Part shown: piece after piece, positions 1 to 8,999 of the stretch
Layout of the letters: every line of letters begins with the position of its first letter
Position numbering within the stretch: the first letter of the stretch is position 1
From: Gemmatimonadota bacterium
GTDB taxonomy: Bacteria; Gemmatimonadota; Gemmatimonadetes; Longimicrobiales; Gaopeijiaceae
Reading direction: 5' to 3'
Length of the DNA stretch: 45,915 nt
Assembly: GCA_007121775.1 (NCBI GenBank)
Contig: SKJY01000048.1
Coordinates: 1 to 45,915 of the forward strand
Program-made: the position numbers and the translations under genes
The notes under the pieces: model-generated
The model's database searches: none
What the model was told of the DNA's origin: nothing
The model's input: only the letters and a program-made list of their open reading frames with translations

Positions 1-2
1 AG

Positions 3-1310
3 GCAGAAGAGGAGACTCGCTCGGCCATCCGCCGGGAGTGGATGCCCACTGGAGCGGTCCAGGGAGCCGGTGACTACGGGCAGCGCCTGAGCCCCGGGGA
101 AGAGCGCGTCCTGGGAGTGGGAGCCCGAGGCGAGCTCCGGCTCCTGAGTCAATGGCGCCTCCTGGACGGCGACCGGAGCGCCCGCGCCGCCACGGCAGAC
201 CGACGCCGGCTGGCGGTCCGGGCCGAAGAGGATGTCTTCCGGGCCGACCTCCAGGCCGATCTTGCCCGCCTCTATCTGGAAGGGGTGGCGGCCCGGGAAC
301 GGATCTCCCTCCGCCAACGGCACCTGAACCGGCTGGAGGAGCTGGGAGGTCTGGTCCAGGAGCGGGCCCTGGCCGGTTTCGAGTCCCGGTGGGAAGAAGG
401 ACTCCTGGCCGAGAGTCTGCTCCGGGCCGGGAGACTGCTCCAGGAGGCCCGGGCGGAGCAGGATGCGGCGCATTGGGAGATGGCGCTGCGTCTGGATGGG
501 TGCCCCGCGAGAATCCCTGATGGGGTACGTATCCCGTCAGAGGACCCCGGCTCTGGCCACCCCACCGGGGCAACGCTACCCCGTGACGGCGCTCCGCTCC
601 CGGACATGCTCCCGGGGATCCGGCGGGCCGAGACCCTTGAATCCCTCGCCCGTGAGGAGGCGAGCCGGGATCGATGGAGCCTGGAACTGCTCGGCGTGGT
701 GGGGCCCACGCGCTCCCGGGCCTTCACCGACACGGAGGTCCGAAGTGAATACCTGGTGGGAGTGGCCCTCTCGTGGCGCCCGGATCTGGCCGGGATCCGG
801 GGGCGCCTTGCCGAAGCGGAGCGGGCCCGGGCCCGAGCCGAGCTGGCCTGGGCCGACGGGGTCCGGGGTGAGGTGGAACGGGAGCTCGTCCAGCTGGAGA
901 TAGAGCTGGAGCGGCTCCGGGAAACCGGTCTACTCCTCGACCGCGAGGTAGAGGCGGCCGAGGGTCGGGTGGCAGGGGCCGCCGAGCGCTGGGCGGAGGG
1001 AGTGGACCGCTGGCTCGACGTCGTACAGGCCGCCGAGCGGCTGACGGAGCTGGAGGTGGAGGCCCTGGCCCACCGGGTGCAGGTGGTCCAGGTCGTCATC
1101 CGTCGCCATCGGCTCCTGGGAAGCCTGGACCTCATCCCGGACCTCCTCTTCGCCCATCCCGCCCCCGCGTCGCCCGACTCTCCTCCACCGCCCGACTCCC
1201 CCGCCTCGCCCGACGCCCCTCCACCGCCCGATCCTCCTGCCCCGTCCGGTCCAGGGGCACTTCCTCCTTTCGCCCCGGGGGATACGGCCTCTCCCCCGGA
1301 GGATGGGTAG
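3..1310 (+). CDS. TolC-family outer membrane efflux protein (5' partial)
   Basis: Outer membrane channel component of a tripartite efflux pump, judged from long helical, Glu/Arg/Leu-rich coiled-coil segments in two halves (for example the stretches containing ADLARLYLEG and VERELVQLEIELERLRE) and from its place directly before an adaptor and an RND pump gene. The frame is open to the left edge without a stop, so the N-terminus, with the signal peptide, lies outside the window; the first ATG at 42 is internal. The two-fold helical repeat is typical of TolC/OprM proteins. The last 50 or so residues form an unusual Pro/Ser/Asp-rich tail made of PPPPDSP-like units, which is not part of the TolC fold and may be a periplasmic or surface extension. 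Sequence identity to characterised TolC is clearly low, so the family call rests on architecture and operon context. Confidence 0.75.
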   Translation, partial: AEEETRSAIRREWMPTGAVQGAGDYGQRLSPGEERVLGVGARGELRLLSQWRLLDGDRSARAATADRRRLAVRAEEDVFRADLQADLARLYLEGVAARERISLRQRHLNRLEELGGLVQERALAGFESRWEEGLLAESLLRAGRLLQEARAEQDAAHWEMALRLDGCPARIPDGVRIPSEDPGSGHPTGATLPRDGAPLPDMLPGIRRAETLESLAREEASRDRWSLELLGVVGPTRSRAFTDTEVRSEYLVGVALSWRPDLAGIRGRLAEAERARARAELAWADGVRGEVERELVQLEIELERLRETGLLLDREVEAAEGRVAGAAERWAEGVDRWLDVVQAAERLTELEVEALAHRVQVVQVVIRRHRLLGSLDLIPDLLFAHPAPASPDSPPPPDSPASPDAPPPPDPPAPSGPGALPPFAPGDTASPPEDG

Positions 1311-1315
1311 ACGCC

Positions 1316-2470
1316 ATGCCTCCCTCCTCTTCGTCCCCCCATGGATCCCTTCCCGGAGTGCTTCCCGCCTCCTCCGGACGTTGTGGACCACACCGACCAC
1401 GGCACCTCCCCTCCACCGGGCGCCTCCCTGGTTCCTTGGCCCTCCCCTGGCTCATGGCGGCGCTGCTGGCGGTGGGATGTGGCGACGAAGAGCCTGCTGT
1501 ATCCACTCCCCCGGCACCCAGTGTGGCGGCGTGGACCGTCACGGCCCGGGAAATGGAGACGGAGCGGCGCTGGACCGGACGTCTGGAGCCCCTTCGCACC
1601 CTGACGATCCAGGCCCCACGTGAGGGGCGGGTAGAGTCCATTGGGGTTCGGGAGGGGGACCGGGTGGAGCGGGGCCGCACCCTGGCCCGCCTGGTGACCC
1701 CGGACCTGGAGGCCCGTCTGGAGGTGCTTCGGGACCGCCGGGACCAGCTCCAGGCAGAACTCCAGCGCTGGGAAGGACTCCAGGCCCGGGGCGCCGCCGG
1801 GCCTGGAGAGGTGGCTGCCGCCCGCCTCCGCCTTCTGGAGGCCCGGGAGTCGCTGGCAGAAGCCGAGGCCCTGGATCGGAGCCAGGAGCTTCGGGCCCCG
1901 GCCCCCGGCGCTGTCCACGGGATTCGGGTCTCTGCCGGAAGCACGGTGGAGCGCGGAGAACTCATCCTCTTCCTGGACGCCGGCGACACCTGGGGTACCC
2001 GGATCCCTGTGGCTGCCTGGGAGGCCCCCATGATCCAGGATCTGGCTGCCCTGACCGCCACCGATTCCCGGGGCCGGACCATGGCAGTGGACAGGACGTC
2101 GCTGTCGGCGGGAGTCCATGAGGGCTTCCTCCTGGCCGAGATACACCTTCAGGGCGATACCGACACGCCCCGGGCCGTGGACATCGTCCACAGGGAAGTC
2201 CGATCGGCCCTTCTGGTACCCTGGACCGCCGTGGCCGGTGACAGGGATGCCCAGTGGGTGGGGCTCCTGGTTCCGGAAAATGGAACCGAGTTCCATGTAG
2301 TGGAACGGCGGGAGGTCACCCTGGGAGAAGCCTGGGCCGAAGGGGTCGAGGTCCTTTCGGGGATCGAGGACGGGGACCGGATCCTCCGCTACGAGCCCCG
2401 CTCCCATCCCGAAGGCCGGCAGGTCCGCATCGCCCAAGATGCCCAGGACGAAGAAGGGGAGTCGCCGTGA
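1316..2470 (+). CDS. RND efflux periplasmic adaptor (HlyD/MFP family), lipoprotein
   Basis: Membrane fusion protein linking the inner-membrane pump to the outer-membrane channel. The N-terminus has a hydrophobic stretch ending in LLAVGC, a good lipobox, so the mature protein is probably anchored in the inner membrane. It contains a biotinyl-lipoyl-like half motif (APREGRVESIGVREGDRVERGR), an alpha-helical hairpin with many charged residues (about residues 125-195), then the matching second half (LRAPAPGAVHGIRVSAGSTV), followed by beta-barrel and membrane-proximal domains. The start at 1316 follows a GGAGG about 13 nt upstream and leaves 5 nt after the stop of the TolC gene. The stop overlaps the GTG start of the pump gene by 4 nt (GTGA). 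The signal region is long, so a start slightly downstream cannot be excluded. Confidence 0.88.
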   Translation: MPPSSSSPHGSLPGVLPASSGRCGPHRPRHLPSTGRLPGSLALPWLMAALLAVGCGDEEPAVSTPPAPSVAAWTVTAREMETERRWTGRLEPLRTLTIQAPREGRVESIGVREGDRVERGRTLARLVTPDLEARLEVLRDRRDQLQAELQRWEGLQARGAAGPGEVAAARLRLLEARESLAEAEALDRSQELRAPAPGAVHGIRVSAGSTVERGELILFLDAGDTWGTRIPVAAWEAPMIQDLAALTATDSRGRTMAVDRTSLSAGVHEGFLLAEIHLQGDTDTPRAVDIVHREVRSALLVPWTAVAGDRDAQWVGLLVPENGTEFHVVERREVTLGEAWAEGVEVLSGIEDGDRILRYEPRSHPEGRQVRIAQDAQDEEGESP

Positions 2471-5400
2471 AGCCTCCTCCCACCGGTAGCGACTCCGATC
2501 CCAAGGCGGGGTCGGAGCCGGCCCCGGAGGGGCGTCGAACCTCCGAAGCCGGCCCACTGGCCCGTCTCCTTCAGGCCGCCGCTGCCCGTCGCCTGGCGCT
2601 CGGCGCCCTGATGGTGGTGATCGGGGTGGTGGCGACCCTCTCCGTCCTCAGGATGCCGGTGCAGCTCCTCCCGGAGATCCGCTATCCCCAGATCCGCATC
2701 ATCTCGGATCTACCGGGCCAGACGGCCCGGGTGGTGGAAGAGAGCGTGAATGAGCCCATCGAGGCCGCCCTGGCGGCGGTCCCGGGGATCGTCCGCTTGG
2801 AGAGCCGGTCGGGAGACGGGCGCAGCTATCTGGACCTGTTCTTCCCCCCGGGGTCCGATCTGGACCGGGCGCTGAACGACGTCACCCAGGCGGTGCAGCG
2901 GGCTCGCAGCCAGATCCCTGCTAGCTTTCCCGAACCCAGGGTCTTCGCAGTCTCAACACTCCAGGAGCCGGCGCTGGAGATCGCAGTCGGCTCCGCTTCC
3001 CTCGATGTCCCCGAGATCCGGCAGCGCCTTCGGGGAACCCTGCTCCCACGACTCCGCGCCATCCCCGGGGTGGAAGCGGTCTACATGGGAAGAGAAGAGA
3101 TCCCGGAGGTGGCGGTGGACGTGGACCCGGGTCGGCAGGTGGCCGCCGGAGTCCTTCTCGCCGACCTGGAAGCGGTGCTGCTGGAGGCCGCTCGCCCTCC
3201 TCTGAGCTCTCCTCTCCGGGCTCCCGGGTTCGAGGGGGTGGGTGTGCTGGGGGTGGACGGATGGTCGCCGGAGTGGCTGGCGGCCCAACCCGTTCCGGCT
3301 CGCCAGGGAGCCGTGCGTCTGCCCATTGGCTCCCTGGCTACCGTCTCCCGCGGTTCTTCCGAGGAGCGTCTCTTCACCCGCCTCGACGGGGCGCCCTCGG
3401 TGCTGGTCAGTGTCCACCGAGCTCCCACGGGCCACGCGCTCCGGCTGGCCCGGGAGGTCCGGGAGGTGCTGGACGAGTTGGAGGGGAGTGGGCTCTTCGC
3501 CGATCTGGACGCCACCATCCTCTTTGATGACGCAGTGGTGACCCGGAGCGCCGTCCGGAGCACGGTGACGGCAATCCTGGGAGGCTCGCTCCTGGCTGTG
3601 CTCCTTCTTCTGGTGGGACTCCGGCAGCGGCGGTACGCGCCCCTTGTGGCCGTGGTGGTGGGAGTGAGCCTCGCCGCCGCTCTGGTGGCACTCGCTGCGG
3701 CAGGGCAAACCATGAATCTCCTGACCCTGGCGGGACTCCTCCTGTCGGTGGGGCTGGGGCTTGACTACGCCATCATCTATTTCGACCGCCTGGACCGGGC
3801 CGATCCCGCCCAGGAGTCCCCCCACCTCCGGGCCATGGAGGAGGTTGCCGGTCCTCTCCTGGGTGCCCTTCTCACCACGCTGGCCGCTGTTCTCCCCTTC
3901 CTCCTGGTGGAGGGAATGGTGGCGCTCCTCTTCCGCCCCCTAATCTGGACGGTGGTGGCTGCGGGCATCTTCTCCTTCCTCTTCGCTGTGCTGATCCTCC
4001 CGGCCTTTGCCCGGCGCACCCGAGTCGCCCCGTCCCAAGCCCCCCCGGGAGCCATCCTGCGGCACCGCTTCCTGGCGCCCTTCCGTACCACCCTCGGGGC
4101 GGTGGGCGCCTCCGTGGGCCTGGCCATCGTCCTGGTGTGGGGCATGCGCTCCCTCCCCTTCGAGGTTCTCCCTGTTGTGGACGACGGGTTCGTGGATGTG
4201 CGGATCGTCCATCCGTCGGGGATTCCGTTGTCCGGTATGGATGCTATCGCCCGCTCGGTGGAGGAAGCGCTCAGGGGTGTGAAGGGGACGGAAGCGCTTT
4301 CCACCACGGTAGGCGGGTACTTCCGCGAGGGACTCCCTGCATTCCGACCGGCCAGCACCGACTTCATGGTCCGGGTGGATATCGGCGGGACAGGGGTAAC
4401 CTCCCAGGAATGGGCGGGGGAGGCTCGTCGGGTGGTGGCCGACCTGGGCTTCCCGGGGCTTCAGGTCACCGTAACCCCACCACGGATCCGGGGCGTCCAG
4501 ACCCGTCTGGCCGATGATGACCTCATCGTGGTCCTCTCCCGGGACGACGGGGATCTCCTGGAGTTGGCCGAACTCGAAGCGCCGGTCATGGAACGCCTCC
4601 GGGAGGTCCCGGGCCTCACCGGCATCCGCAGGCTCCGGGGTGGCGCCAGCCCCCGATGGCAGGGGATCCCCAGGGCGGAGAGGCTCGTTGCCGTAGGTCT
4701 CGGTCCGGCTGAGCTGGAGCGGGCCATGGCCTACGCCCTGGAGGGTCGGGTGATCGCCCAGCGTATGGACGGAGGAGAGCCTCTTGCTCTCCGGGTCCGC
4801 TACGACCGGCGGGAGGCAGGAGGGCCGGATGCCCTCTCCGGAGTCCCGATCCTGGCCGGCGGTGCCGGGGCCATCCGGCTCTCCGATGTGGTGGAGTTCC
4901 AGCTAGTGGAAGAACCCACCCACATCGAGCGCCGGGAGGGGAACCGGGTCGTCCGGGTGGCCGGACAGTTGGACCCGGCGGGTCCCGGTGCCGGCGCGGT
5001 GGCCCGATCGGTGCGGGAGTCCCTCCGGGGTGCGGAGCTACCCGACGGCACCCGCTGGTGGCTTGAAGGGGAGATCGACGCCCTCCAGGAGACCTCTCGC
5101 ACCTTCGGCCTCTCCCTGGGCCTGGCGTTGGTCCTGGTCCTGGCGGTCCTTTCAATCCAGTACGGCTCCATCGCCTTCGCCCTGGCGGGGGTTCTCACCA
5201 TCCCCCTCTCCGCCGCCGGAGCCGTTGCCCTGCTGGCCCTTCTGGGCCGCCCCCTGGATGGGATGGTCCTGGCGGGGCTCCTCATCGCCGTGGGGATCGT
5301 GGCCAACAACGTGATTCTGGTCCTCTCGGAGGCAGCCCGATCCGGAGCCCTCTCAGCACGGGGGCTACCGGCCCGGGAGGCCCTGGCCCGGGCTGCCGAC

Positions 5401-5682
5401 TCCCGCCTCCGGCCCATCACCCTCACTGTGCTCAGTACATCGCTGGGAATGAGCCCCCTTCTCCTGGGAGGGGTGGAGGTCTTTGGCCTTCTCCAACCGC
5501 TGGCCATTGCCCTCATCGGCTCCCTCCTCCTCTCCATCCCGGTGGCCTGCCTGATCCTGCCGGGGGTCGCGGGAGGGCTGGCGGGGATCGGCGGTGGAAG
5601 GCCCGGGCTCAGCGGTCAGGGATCCGCCACGCCTCCGGAACCCCCAGCCCCTCTTCCAGACGCCGGCGCAGAATCCGCATGA
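2467..5682 (+). CDS. RND family efflux pump, inner membrane subunit
   Basis: Proton-driven resistance-nodulation-division transporter of about 1071 residues, the pump of the operon. The GTG at 2467 is chosen because it overlaps the adaptor stop (GTGA), has AAGGGGAG just upstream, and gives the normal RND N-terminus: a short cytoplasmic leader, TM1, then the porter motif MPVQLLPEIRYPQI. Twelve membrane segments in two repeats with two large periplasmic loops are evident. Key relay positions are unusual. TM4 reads GLGLDYAIIYFDR, so only the first of the two AcrB aspartates is kept (Asp433) and Tyr434 replaces the second. TM10 reads VANNVIL, with Asn947 where AcrB has Lys940. The DY pair recalls MmpL/HAE2 transporters. 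The 3' end overlaps the convergent motB-like gene by 74 bp. Substrate is unknown. Confidence 0.92.
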   Translation: MKPPPTGSDSDPKAGSEPAPEGRRTSEAGPLARLLQAAAARRLALGALMVVIGVVATLSVLRMPVQLLPEIRYPQIRIISDLPGQTARVVEESVNEPIEAALAAVPGIVRLESRSGDGRSYLDLFFPPGSDLDRALNDVTQAVQRARSQIPASFPEPRVFAVSTLQEPALEIAVGSASLDVPEIRQRLRGTLLPRLRAIPGVEAVYMGREEIPEVAVDVDPGRQVAAGVLLADLEAVLLEAARPPLSSPLRAPGFEGVGVLGVDGWSPEWLAAQPVPARQGAVRLPIGSLATVSRGSSEERLFTRLDGAPSVLVSVHRAPTGHALRLAREVREVLDELEGSGLFADLDATILFDDAVVTRSAVRSTVTAILGGSLLAVLLLLVGLRQRRYAPLVAVVVGVSLAAALVALAAAGQTMNLLTLAGLLLSVGLGLDYAIIYFDRLDRADPAQESPHLRAMEEVAGPLLGALLTTLAAVLPFLLVEGMVALLFRPLIWTVVAAGIFSFLFAVLILPAFARRTRVAPSQAPPGAILRHRFLAPFRTTLGAVGASVGLAIVLVWGMRSLPFEVLPVVDDGFVDVRIVHPSGIPLSGMDAIARSVEEALRGVKGTEALSTTVGGYFREGLPAFRPASTDFMVRVDIGGTGVTSQEWAGEARRVVADLGFPGLQVTVTPPRIRGVQTRLADDDLIVVLSRDDGDLLELAELEAPVMERLREVPGLTGIRRLRGGASPRWQGIPRAERLVAVGLGPAELERAMAYALEGRVIAQRMDGGEPLALRVRYDRREAGGPDALSGVPILAGGAGAIRLSDVVEFQLVEEPTHIERREGNRVVRVAGQLDPAGPGAGAVARSVRESLRGAELPDGTRWWLEGEIDALQETSRTFGLSLGLALVLVLAVLSIQYGSIAFALAGVLTIPLSAAGAVALLALLGRPLDGMVLAGLLIAVGIVANNVILVLSEAARSGALSARGLPAREALARAADSRLRPITLTVLSTSLGMSPLLLGGVEVFGLLQPLAIALIGSLLLSIPVACLILPGVAGGLAGIGGGRPGLSGQGSATPPEPPAPLPDAGAESA

Positions 5683-6505
5683 TGTCATCCCTGGAGAAGA
5701 GGACTTCGACCCGCCGATTCTGGGCCCGCCCCTCTGCGGTATCGTTCTCCGCCACCGGGCGGTGCTCCCCGTATCCTTCCACCCGGATCGCGTCCGGATC
5801 ATGGCCCTGAGTCACCATGGCTCGGGCAACCCCGGCGGCCCGGGCGGCGGAGAGTTCCCAGTTGGAGGGGAAGTGGGGAGTCTGGATGGGGATGTCGTCG
5901 GTATGACCGGACACCACCGCCGGTACCTCCAGGGTCGCGGTGATGTCGCCCAGGGCCGCCACCATCCAAGCGCTCCCAGGGTCCAGCGCCGCGGAGCCTG
6001 AGTCGAAGAGGGTGGTGGAGAGGATCCGGAGGCGCACCCCGTCGTCGTCGCGGAGGACCGAGAAGACATCCTGGAGGTCATTCTCCTCGATGAGTTCCTC
6101 CAGACGCCGGGCGATCATCTCCAGGTAGGCGTCGGTGATGGCGAAGATCTGGAGATCGTCGGGGAGTACCCGGAACTCGTCAGGGACGCGGCTGTCCGGC
6201 TGCTCCAGGGGAATCACTGCCGGCGAGGCCGGGGGGCCCGGGATGAGGGAAACGGTTCCGAAGGCTTCCTGGAGCGACTGGCTTGCCATGGTGAACTGCT
6301 CAACCCGCAGTTCGGACATGGAGTAGAGGAGGACGAAGAAGGTCAGCAGAAGGGTCATTAGGTCGCCGAAGGTGGCGAGCCAGGGGGGGAGACCCTCTTC
6401 TTCATGTTCTTCGGTCCCGGATCCGGAGCCGCCTATCCCACCGGGGGGGGCCATCTCCGAGGCCGAAGGATCGCCGGTTTCCGGTGACCTCGCCGGCGGC
6501 GTCAT
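5609..6505 (-). CDS. motB: MotB/PomB-like stator protein (OmpA C-terminal domain)
   Basis: Peptidoglycan-anchored half of an ion-driven stator. After a long Gly/Ser/Glu-rich cytoplasmic leader there is one membrane segment, LATFGDLMTLLLTFFVLLYS, in which Asp48 is the expected ion-binding aspartate; the GDLM-LL-FFVLL pattern resembles sodium-type PomB more than E. coli MotB. The C-terminal half is an OmpA-like peptidoglycan-binding domain (TLFDSGSAAL, SGHTDDIPI, NWELSAARA, GYGEHRPVAENDT, NRRVEV). Its ATG overlaps the motA stop by one base (TGATG), so the pair is co-translated. No flagellar structural genes lie nearby, so whether it drives flagella, gliding or another machine cannot be told here. 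The 3' end runs into the RND gene on the other strand. Confidence 0.93.
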   Translation of the reverse strand: MTPPARSPETGDPSASEMAPPGGIGGSGSGTEEHEEEGLPPWLATFGDLMTLLLTFFVLLYSMSELRVEQFTMASQSLQEAFGTVSLIPGPPASPAVIPLEQPDSRVPDEFRVLPDDLQIFAITDAYLEMIARRLEELIEENDLQDVFSVLRDDDGVRLRILSTTLFDSGSAALDPGSAWMVAALGDITATLEVPAVVSGHTDDIPIQTPHFPSNWELSAARAAGVARAMVTQGHDPDAIRVEGYGEHRPVAENDTAEGRAQNRRVEVLFSRDDIMRILRRRLEEGLGVPEAWRIPDR

Positions 6506-7284
6506 CAGGCCGCCTTCCGGAGGGCCTTGTCCTGGGTGCCCTCGTGCTCCATGAGGAAGGCGTGGACCTTCTCCTGAAGGAGAGCCCGGGAATCTCCCAC
6601 GTGGATGGACTCGAGCCCCACCATGGTAAGCTGGATCTGTACCGCCTCGATGTGGATGCGTCGATCGAGCTTGGTCACCATGGGGAGAAAGAGGACGTTG
6701 GCCATGACCGCCCCGTAGAAGGTGGTGAGAAGGGCCACCGCCATGGCCGGGCCGATTGCGGACGGATCATCCAGATTGGCCAGCATCTGGACCAGACCGA
6801 TGAGGGTCCCCACCATTCCGAAGGCGGGAGCGAACTTTCCGGCCTCGGCGAAGATCTTCTGACCGGCCCGATGGTGCTTCTCCATCTGGATCTGCTCGGT
6901 CTGCAGGATCTGACGGATGGTGGAGGCCCGGGTCCCGTCGGCGATGAGCATGAGGCCCTTCTTGAGGGGCTCGGTGGGCGCCTTGGGGGCTACCTTCTCC
7001 AGGCCCAGAGGGCCGTCCCGCTTAAGCACCTTCAACCCCTCCTCCAGGAAGTCGACAATGCCCTTGATCTCGTCGCCCGGATCGTGGAAGACCCGCCGAC
7101 TCACCGAGGTGATCCGCCGGAGTTCGTGGGTCGGAAATGCGATGCTGATGGCTCCCACCGTCCCGCCGATGACGATGAGCAGCCCCTGAATGTTGATGAA
7201 CATGGTGACGCTACCGCCCAGTACCACTGCGGCCAGCACCATGACACACCCCAGGACCACACCGAGAATGGAAGCCTTGTCCAT
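6505..7284 (-). CDS. motA: MotA/PomA-like stator protein
   Basis: Membrane proton/sodium channel subunit, about 259 residues, close to PomA length. The start at 7284 gives MDKASILGVVLG, the usual N-terminus running straight into TM1; a longer reading from 7344 adds a basic leader that would overlap the start region of the divergent hydrolase and is unlikely. The diagnostic TM3-TM4 block is present: APAFGMVGTLIGLVQML, ANLDDPSAIGPAMAVALLTT and YGAVMANVLFLP. NLDDP plus this block is close to sodium-type PomA. The cytoplasmic loop carries the charged residues that normally touch the rotor. It precedes motB with a 1-nt overlap. The divergent gene starts only about 46 bp away, so any promoter here must overlap. 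Confidence 0.95.
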   Translation of the reverse strand: MDKASILGVVLGCVMVLAAVVLGGSVTMFINIQGLLIVIGGTVGAISIAFPTHELRRITSVSRRVFHDPGDEIKGIVDFLEEGLKVLKRDGPLGLEKVAPKAPTEPLKKGLMLIADGTRASTIRQILQTEQIQMEKHHRAGQKIFAEAGKFAPAFGMVGTLIGLVQMLANLDDPSAIGPAMAVALLTTFYGAVMANVLFLPMVTKLDRRIHIEAVQIQLTMVGLESIHVGDSRALLQEKVHAFLMEHEGTQDKALRKAA

Positions 7285-7330
7285 GCGCCCTTGCCGCCCT
7301 TGCCTAGAAGGGGATCGTCCCCACTGCCCC

Positions 7331-8920
7331 GTGGAGACAACCACTCATCCATCCGTTTTCGGCCGGTCACGCCCCCGCCTTGAACCGTTCCCATCGCTCT
7401 GGTCCGCCTGGCTCAGCTCGGCGCTCCTGATCTTCCTGGTCGTCCTGCACGGGGCTACGCCCCATGGCGTCGCAGGCCAGGCCCCTCCCCTGGCTGGACT
7501 CGACGCCTACGTGGAGGCAGCCATGGTGGAGTGGGAGGTCCCGGGGCTGGCGCTGGCGGTGGTGCAGGGCGATTCGGTGATCCTGGCCCGGGGCTACGGA
7601 GTGACGCGCCTGGGGGGCCAGGAGGCGGTGGACGAGCACACGCTGTTCGCCATCGCCTCCACCACCAAGGCCATGACCTCGGCCACCCTGGCTCTCCTGG
7701 TGGAGGAGGGTCGTCTGGGATGGGATGATCCAGTGCGCAGCCACCTTCCCCACTTTCAGGTAGAGGACCCGTACGTCTCCGGGGCCCTGACCATCCGCGA
7801 CCTCCTGGCCCACCGCTCCGGTACGGCGCGGCTGGACAACCTCTGGATCGCCTCCCCCTTCGACCGGGCCGAGCTGGTTCAGCGCCTCCGCCACCTCCCC
7901 CAGGCCGGTGGCTTCCGGGACCGGTACGACTACAACAACCACATGTTCATCGTGGCCGGTGAGGTGGTGACGGAGGTGGCTGGCCAGGCGTGGGACGAGG
8001 TCCTGGAGCGGCGGATCTTCCGGCCCCTCGGCATGGAGCGGTCCACCACTCGTGCCCGGGAGGTGGAACTCCGGGGGAACACCGCCCACTCCCATACCCG
8101 GGTGGACGGGGAGGTCCGGGCCATCCCCCGCCGGGACTACGACGTCATCGGCGGGGCGGGGGCCGCATGGTCCAGCGCCTGGGAGATGGCCCAGTGGGCC
8201 CGTTTCCATCTGAACGAGGGAGAGGTGGAGGGGGTGCGGATCCTCTCGCCGGAGCGGATACGGGAGATGCACACTCCGGTGGTGGTGATCCCAGGTGACT
8301 CGGTGACGGCCCGGCTCCACCCGTCCAATCACTTCCAGGCCTACGGGCTTGGGTGGCGCCTCATGGATCTGCATGGCCAGCGGGTCGTTCACCACTCGGG
8401 CTCCATCAACTACACCCGCACCCAGCTCACCCTGGTGCCGGACGATGGGGTCGCCGTAGTTGCCATGGCCAACCTGAGCTCCAGCAATCTGCAGTTGGCC
8501 CTCACCCACTGGATCCTGGATGCGCTGCAGGGGCGGGAACCGGAAGACTGGAGCGCCCTCTACCTGGAACTCGAGGCCCGTAGTCGGGAGTCGGCGGATC
8601 GAGCCCGGGCCGAGCGGGAAGCAGGGCGGCTACCCGCCGTGGCCCCCTCCCTCCCGGCGGAGGCCTACGCCGGGCTCTACCGGGATGACCTCTTCGGTGA
8701 GATCCGCATCGAAGCAACCGACGACCCGGAGGCTCCCCTAACCCTGATATACTCCCAGGAATACGAAGCCGACCTCCATCCCTGGCACGGAGACACCTTC
8801 CGGGTGCAGTGGCGCCGACCGGGGGCCGGTGAGACCTTTGTTACCTTCCGGGTGGACGTGCGGGGCCGGGTGGTCCTGGCGGAGCTGGACGGATTCGCAG
8901 CCTTCATCCGCGACCGCTAG
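7331..8920 (+). CDS. Exported serine hydrolase, class C beta-lactamase fold
   Basis: Penicillin-binding-protein-like serine hydrolase (Pfam Beta-lactamase family), predicted periplasmic. The catalytic elements are SxxK in FAIASTTKAM, YxN in YDYNNHMFIV, and HxG in VVHHSGSINY in place of KTG. The hydrophobic segment ALLIFLVVLHG followed by VAGQ is a likely Sec signal with cleavage. After the catalytic domain (to about residue 400) a C-terminal beta-rich domain beginning near EAYAGLYRDDLFGEI resembles the DUF3471 add-on of many esterase-like members. Start choice is uncertain. GTG 7331 leaves room for divergent promoters; an ATG at 7283 would share CATG with the motA start. Real substrate (peptide, ester or lactam) cannot be inferred; in this family true beta-lactamases are the minority. 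Confidence 0.88.
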   Translation: METTTHPSVFGRSRPRLEPFPSLWSAWLSSALLIFLVVLHGATPHGVAGQAPPLAGLDAYVEAAMVEWEVPGLALAVVQGDSVILARGYGVTRLGGQEAVDEHTLFAIASTTKAMTSATLALLVEEGRLGWDDPVRSHLPHFQVEDPYVSGALTIRDLLAHRSGTARLDNLWIASPFDRAELVQRLRHLPQAGGFRDRYDYNNHMFIVAGEVVTEVAGQAWDEVLERRIFRPLGMERSTTRAREVELRGNTAHSHTRVDGEVRAIPRRDYDVIGGAGAAWSSAWEMAQWARFHLNEGEVEGVRILSPERIREMHTPVVVIPGDSVTARLHPSNHFQAYGLGWRLMDLHGQRVVHHSGSINYTRTQLTLVPDDGVAVVAMANLSSSNLQLALTHWILDALQGREPEDWSALYLELEARSRESADRARAEREAGRLPAVAPSLPAEAYAGLYRDDLFGEIRIEATDDPEAPLTLIYSQEYEADLHPWHGDTFRVQWRRPGAGETFVTFRVDVRGRVVLAELDGFAAFIRDR

Positions 8921-8999
8921 CCTCCGGCGCCACAGGCACTGGACTGCCCCGCGCAGGACCGGTGCCGGATCCCCCGCTTCCCCACACCACCACCGCCTC

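Noticed and set aside
272-2557. Long - strand open frame (about 760 codons) opposite the TolC and adaptor genes
   Set aside because: Low-complexity Arg/Ser/Pro/Gly translation without motifs; it is the antisense image of two well-supported + strand genes, as expected at this GC content.
7283-7285. ATG 7283 as the start of the serine hydrolase
   Set aside because: It would share CATG with the motA start and leave no promoter space; GTG 7331 gives a signal peptide with a shorter leader, although neither start is proven.
7331-8920. True class C beta-lactamase (antibiotic resistance)
   Set aside because: The SxxK/YxN/HxG motifs are shared by many esterases and peptidases; the C-terminal DUF3471-like domain and lack of ampR suggest a general serine hydrolase.
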